NCBI GenBank assembly: GCA_002298165.1
Contig: DBMI01000115.1
Span: 7,823-71,822, forward strand
Reading direction: 5' to 3'
DNA length: 64,000 nt
Origin: Desulfarculales bacterium UBA702
GTDB lineage: Bacteria; Desulfobacterota; Syntrophobacteria; Syntrophobacterales; Syntrophobacteraceae
Below the pieces are notes generated by a model, which was given only the letters and a program-made list of their open reading frames with translations, searched no databases and was not told the origin of the DNA. Positions within the stretch are counted from its first letter, which is position 1. Each line of letters starts with the position of its first letter. This document shows, one piece after another, positions 59,916 through 64,000 of the stretch. Position numbers and translations under genes: made by a program.

Positions 59916-60908
59916 TCACCAACCCATGAGCAGCATAACGCCGCCGGTAACGACTATATTGATCAGCGCAACCGGGAGTAGAAACTTCCAGCCCAGGTGC
60001 ATCAACTGATCGTAGCGAAGCCTCGGCAGAGTCGCCCTGGTCCAGATGAAAAACAGTGGAATCAGCATAGTCTTGAACAGAAACCAAAAGAGGGAGGGAA
60101 GCAGAGGCCCTCGCCAGCCACCAAGGAAAAAGACCGTGGTAAGAGCCCCGAGCACGATCATGCTCACGTATTCGCCGACAAAGAACAGTCCGAACCTCAT
60201 CCCGCTGTATTCAGTATGAAACCCGCCGATTAGTTCGTTTTCAGATTCCGGCAAGTCGAATGGAATCCGGTTAGATTCGGCCATGGCGCTTATCAGAAAG
60301 ATGATAAAGGAAACCGGCTGCACAAGGATGAAGGGTAACCGCGCCTGTGCATTAACAATGTCAACCAGGCTGAATGAACCCGCAATCATAACGACGGGAA
60401 CGAGGGAGAGCCCCATGGAGAGCTCATAGCTTATCAGCTGGGCCGACCCACGAATCGCACCCAACAGGCTGTACTTCGAGTTTGATGCCCAACCACCGAG
60501 AGCGACCCCGTAGACGGCCAAAGAGGCAAGCGCCAGGACGAAGAGCATCCCGATATTCAGGTCTGTTATCACCATCGGAATGCGGGTCCCGCCAATGGTG
60601 AAATCGGCCGCAAACGGGATCACCGCGGCAATTACCAGCGGGACCGCTGCAACAACCGCCGGAGCGGTTAAAAAGACCAGACGGTCGGCCGAACGTGGCA
60701 CGAAATCTTCCTTGATTATCAGCTTGAGACCGTCAGCAAGCGGTTGCAGAAGTCCGAACGGGCCGACTCTGTTAGGACCGTAGCGGATCTGAAACCTCCC
60801 CAGGAGCTTCCTTTCCACTAGCACCATATAGGCCGCGAAGCCAAAAAGCACGCTTATCACTATGGTTAGTTTTATAATCAGGAGCACCAGCCCCAGGGTC
60901 CACCACAT
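59916..60908 (-). CDS. nuoH: NADH-quinone oxidoreductase subunit H
   Basis: A 330-residue membrane subunit at the quinone-binding junction, with about eight helices. It has the family block MAESNRIPFDLPESENELIGGFHTEYSG and the RYGPNRVGPFGLLQPLADGLKL segment. The length is typical. Confidence 0.97.
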   Translation of the reverse strand: MWWTLGLVLLIIKLTIVISVLFGFAAYMVLVERKLLGRFQIRYGPNRVGPFGLLQPLADGLKLIIKEDFVPRSADRLVFLTAPAVVAAVPLVIAAVIPFAADFTIGGTRIPMVITDLNIGMLFVLALASLAVYGVALGGWASNSKYSLLGAIRGSAQLISYELSMGLSLVPVVMIAGSFSLVDIVNAQARLPFILVQPVSFIIFLISAMAESNRIPFDLPESENELIGGFHTEYSGMRFGLFFVGEYVSMIVLGALTTVFFLGGWRGPLLPSLFWFLFKTMLIPLFFIWTRATLPRLRYDQLMHLGWKFLLPVALINIVVTGGVMLLMGW

Positions 60909-60947
60909 GAAAGAGCCTCATTGTCGAACGATTTGATTCCCTAAGCC

Positions 60948-63431
60948 CTAAATCTTCCTAATCCGCTCCGGAGCGATCCACGCAGAAAATTCCTTCATTT
61001 TTTGCCAATGGATTCCTCTTTGGCGCGGAAGGAACAAAAAACCCCTGGCCATTCTTTGGGAAACCGAGAGTTTTAGTTGAATCGCGCCAAGTTCGAGTTC
61101 AACTGAGACCATGTCGCCCTCAGAAAGTCCGGCGCCATTTGCATCGCCTGAGTGCATGAAAAGGGTTGCTTCGGGAAAAACGCTCGCCAGGGTATCCGCG
61201 TATGCGGATGGCTCGCGTGAGGCAAAGATTGTGTCGGTGAGGAGCAAATTAAATCCCTTGGCTGTTTGCCCTTTGGCGGGTGATGCTTTGGGTTTGACGA
61301 AAGAGCCTTCAGAATTTTCGGGTATTATTCTCCCTTCGGTTATCGGGTATTTTGAATGGCCTACCGCCTCAAACACGGGTATCTCCGCTGCAATTAACTC
61401 GCCTAGCGTAAGGACCGATTCAAGCATGCTGGTTTCAGCGGATATCTTCCAGAGGAGTTCCCAGGCTGGTTGATGATCACCCCCGGGGACAAAGTTACGA
61501 ATAATCCGCGGCGGATGCGCCCCCCAAATCGGCACTCCTCCGACGTGAACTCGCTCGGCATGCTGCACCCTCCCTTCCTGGTTCACAAATGTCGAATTCA
61601 TTTCGAAGACGGTTGAAGAGGGGTGGAAAACCGTTGCCCGCTTAACAGTTTCGGTGGGCAGGTAGTCTATAACAACGAGAAGATCGAGCATGGAAAGGGC
61701 TCTATCCAGTCTTTCCCGGTCGGGAAAATCCCAGAATGGATCGCTCTCCGTGGCGATCAGCGCCTTTATCAAACCTTCCTCGATTTGAGGTAGTATTTCA
61801 GAAAAAGTTTTTGTTTCGGGGCCGGATAGCAGGGCTGAGCTAAATGATGAAGCTCCGGGCAGTATGTAAAACAGCCCGGCCTTTTTTCCGGATTCGCGGA
61901 GCAGTTGAGCGCAATCCGCCGCAAAAGCAGGTGTTGATTCACAGACAATTCCCGTCCCGCATACGATGACAGGCCGTTTGGCTGACATCAATTGCCCGGA
62001 TAATTCCGAGATGGAAATCCCGGATTCTTTTTCCTCGAATTTAGCGGGAAGAGCTTTGCAAAAACCTTTTGCAGAGGAGTCGAACCCCTTTAATTCGTCC
62101 TTTGAAATTGATCCTTTTACAAGAGACCCGAGGCATCTTTCGATCTGTGCTGGTGCCGCGGGAATGTGCCTGAACTCGAATGGAAGCGAAATCGGACGCG
62201 GATCTACTACAATGATCGTGGCGTTCTTCCTTGATGCCTGCCTAATGGCCATTGCCGCCATAGGGGCTTCATTCAGCAGGTCTGCACCGGCTACTATCAC
62301 GAAATCGGCAAATTCGATCTCCCTCATTGAAACCGCAATACCGCTGTCCAATCTTTCGACCCCGGAGCGTACTTTGCGGTAAATTGCCGGATCGTTGAAC
62401 CAGACAGGTCCCTGCCAACCTTTTCTGCGGCAAAGTCGGCTAAGCATGCTCTGGGTTTCGAGGCTGTTTCGGGTCGAACCGAGCGCAACAACTGCCCCCG
62501 GACCGTAAATGGCACTAATTTCGGCAATCTTTGATGCCGACTCGGCCAGCGCAGCTTCCACGGTAACATCCGCACCACTGATTCTCGAATTCCATGGTCG
62601 CTGGGCGTGGTCAGCCCCGCCGTTTGTATACGAAAATCCGAATCTGCCCTCATCACAAAGGAAATAGCCGTTCACATACGGGTTCATGCGCGCCTCCACA
62701 CGCATTACCGCCCTGTAGTGAGAATTGCCGATTGTGTTGCAGCCGAGCGGACAGTTTATGCAAACTGAAGGCGCCCGTTGGAGGTCCCATCTTCTCACTT
62801 TGAAACGTGCGGGAATGTCCGTGTAGACTCCGGTCGGGCAGATATCCACGAGGTTTCCTGAAAAGGGACTTTCCAGCCTCCCCTCTTTAAAGCGTCCGAA
62901 GTAGACACGGTTTCCAATTTGTAGCGGACCGAGGTCGCGGTAGCCGGAAAACTCCTGGTAATAACGCGAACACCTGTAGCAGTGTATGCACCGGTTCATT
63001 TCGTGAGCAATAAAAGGACCCAGGTATTGATTTCGATAGGTTCGCTTTCTTCCCGGATAGCGTCTCCTGCCATGGCCGCTTGAAACAGTTTCATCCTGAA
63101 GCAGGCATTGGCCCCCTTCATCGCATACCGGACAGTCATGCGGGTGGTTTATCATAAGCCACTCGATTACTCGTTTCCTGAAATCGACCGCTTCCTGGTC
63201 GGTCGTCGAAACGACCATCCCGTCCTGGGCATCAATCATGCAACTCATCTGGACGCCCTTGAGGGGGCCTTCTATGAATTTGACGGCGCACATCCGGCAG
63301 GCGCCCACCGCTCCAAGCGCTTCATGATAACAGAAACGCGGAATCATAATGCCGAGCCGCTCAGCCGCATCGATTACCTTGGTCCCCTTCGGGACCTCTA
63401 TTTCGAGATCGTCAATTACCAGCCTTGGCAT
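60948..63431 (-). CDS. nuoG: NADH-quinone oxidoreductase subunit G
   Basis: An 827-residue peripheral-arm subunit. Iron-sulfur ligands are visible in order: the N-terminal [2Fe-2S] region ending GACRMCAVKF, the HPHDCPVCDEGGQC ligand set for N5, CIHCYRCSRY, and a CINCPLGC...FLCDEGRFGF set for N7, which only some bacteria retain. A molybdopterin-oxidoreductase-like domain follows (about 280-827). It overlaps nuoF by 20 bases. Confidence 0.95.
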   Translation of the reverse strand: MPRLVIDDLEIEVPKGTKVIDAAERLGIMIPRFCYHEALGAVGACRMCAVKFIEGPLKGVQMSCMIDAQDGMVVSTTDQEAVDFRKRVIEWLMINHPHDCPVCDEGGQCLLQDETVSSGHGRRRYPGRKRTYRNQYLGPFIAHEMNRCIHCYRCSRYYQEFSGYRDLGPLQIGNRVYFGRFKEGRLESPFSGNLVDICPTGVYTDIPARFKVRRWDLQRAPSVCINCPLGCNTIGNSHYRAVMRVEARMNPYVNGYFLCDEGRFGFSYTNGGADHAQRPWNSRISGADVTVEAALAESASKIAEISAIYGPGAVVALGSTRNSLETQSMLSRLCRRKGWQGPVWFNDPAIYRKVRSGVERLDSGIAVSMREIEFADFVIVAGADLLNEAPMAAMAIRQASRKNATIIVVDPRPISLPFEFRHIPAAPAQIERCLGSLVKGSISKDELKGFDSSAKGFCKALPAKFEEKESGISISELSGQLMSAKRPVIVCGTGIVCESTPAFAADCAQLLRESGKKAGLFYILPGASSFSSALLSGPETKTFSEILPQIEEGLIKALIATESDPFWDFPDRERLDRALSMLDLLVVIDYLPTETVKRATVFHPSSTVFEMNSTFVNQEGRVQHAERVHVGGVPIWGAHPPRIIRNFVPGGDHQPAWELLWKISAETSMLESVLTLGELIAAEIPVFEAVGHSKYPITEGRIIPENSEGSFVKPKASPAKGQTAKGFNLLLTDTIFASREPSAYADTLASVFPEATLFMHSGDANGAGLSEGDMVSVELELGAIQLKLSVSQRMARGFLFLPRQRGIHWQKMKEFSAWIAPERIRKI

Positions 63432-64000
63432 TGAACGGGCATCCTTTCAGCCTGATATGTTCCCGCACTTCATCTTCAAAGAATTCGAGAAGACTCGCCA
63501 CCGGTTCGGCAGCGCCGGGGGCCAGTGCGCAGTAGGAATTCCACACCTGTTTGCACATTGACCGGAGCGTATCGATATATTCCTCTTTGCCTTCCCCGTT
63601 CTCGATCAGCCAGAGCAGTTCGCGCATGTAGGGCAGCCCCTCGCGGCAGGGTGTACACCAGCCGCACGATTCACGCGCGAAGAATTTCATGAGATTATGT
63701 GTAGTTGCAACGAGGCATGTTTTCTGGTCAAAGATCATTATCGCAGCAGTCCCGAGCCTGTTGCCGATAGCCTTGAGATCATCGAAATCCATCGGCACGT
63801 CGTAGTGCTCACTTGTGAGAAACCGAGTTGATGCCCCGCCAGGAAGACATGCCTTGAACTCCGAGCCGGGTAGCATGCCGCCGAAGTGCTTCTCGATAAT
63901 CTCTCTTAGCGGAGTGCCCATAGGAAGTTCCTCAGCCCCCGGGGAATTAACTTTTCCGCTGACACAGAAAAGCTTTGTCCCAGCGCCTTTAGATGTAAGC
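63412..64000 (-). CDS. nuoF: NADH-quinone oxidoreductase subunit F, 5' end outside the window
   Basis: The C-terminal part of NuoF, the NADH-oxidising flavoprotein subunit. The visible 195 residues hold the family block LPGGASTRF and the N3 cluster ligands CGWCTPCREG with a later Cys in YCALAPGAA. The reading frame stays open from the ATG at 63921 to the window end, where upstream residues (LFCVSGKVNSPGAEELPMGT) are also NuoF-like, so the gene begins beyond position 64000. nuoA to nuoE presumably lie further on. Confidence 0.93.
   Translation of the reverse strand, partial: LTSKGAGTKLFCVSGKVNSPGAEELPMGTPLREIIEKHFGGMLPGSEFKACLPGGASTRFLTSEHYDVPMDFDDLKAIGNRLGTAAIMIFDQKTCLVATTHNLMKFFARESCGWCTPCREGLPYMRELLWLIENGEGKEEYIDTLRSMCKQVWNSYCALAPGAAEPVASLLEFFEDEVREHIRLKGCPFNAKAGN

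Overview
The window looks like the chromosome of an anaerobic Gram-negative bacterium of the former Deltaproteobacteria (Desulfobacterota; a syntroph or sulfate reducer such as the Syntrophobacter/Desulfomonile group). The evidence is indirect: a ferredoxin-dependent 2-oxoacid oxidoreductase joined to heterodisulfide-reductase (Hdr) modules, an HdrA with an in-frame UGA that reads as selenocysteine, a sigma-54 regulator beside kdp, lipid A genes, and a 14-subunit-type complex I. No 16S rRNA or tRNA gene was found, so the taxon is inferred.

Layout. 0.2-3.8 kb (minus): four genes, an LsrF-type aldolase/thiolase, a zinc alcohol dehydrogenase, a VOC protein and a class II aldolase-like protein. 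4.1-7.8 kb (plus): rpsF-rpsR-DUF2232-rplI-dnaB. 8.0-11.1 kb (plus): a phenylacetate-CoA ligase-like enzyme, then hflX, whose conserved N-terminus begins at an ACG codon. 11.1-21.7 kb (minus): a potassium-uptake locus in the order sigma-54 response regulator, histidine kinase, 29-residue membrane peptide, kdpF, kdpA, kdpB, kdpC and two kinase-less KdpD-like proteins. A near-perfect -24/-12 promoter and two palindromes 31 bp apart lie between regulator and kinase. 21.9-28.4 kb (minus): a compact fatty-acid/polyketide-like set (SDR reductase, ACP fused to a zinc ribbon, ketosynthase, two hotdog dehydratases, AcpS, a Cys-less ketosynthase, a lipid A-type acyltransferase). 28.5-30.5 kb (minus): rsmA and tsaD. 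30.8-32.9 kb (plus): a LAB_N membrane protein and an ArnT-like glycosyltransferase.

33.2-43.6 kb (plus): one co-directional electron-transfer operon. It encodes a four-subunit 2-oxoacid:ferredoxin oxidoreductase, a 1086-residue HdrA/GltD-like flavoprotein fusion, an MvhD-HdrC-HdrB fusion and an HdrA-MvhD selenoprotein. The natural reading is a single soluble machine that moves electrons between 2-oxoacid oxidation, ferredoxin, NAD(P)H and a disulfide-like acceptor, perhaps by flavin-based bifurcation; this is the most unusual system in the window. 43.7-48.1 kb: a palindromic tandem repeat, then (minus) a Lon-like protease with degenerate ATPase motifs, khpA, a thiamine-binding-type protein and a TIM-barrel isomerase. 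48.5-50.1 kb (plus): an orphan tungstate-type permease and two unknown proteins. 50.1-64 kb (minus): NADH dehydrogenase genes nuoF (cut by the window edge) to nuoN, then ROK glucokinase, glucose-6-phosphate isomerase and ribulose-phosphate epimerase.

All calls come from reading the sequence and recalling family motifs; no database search was run.
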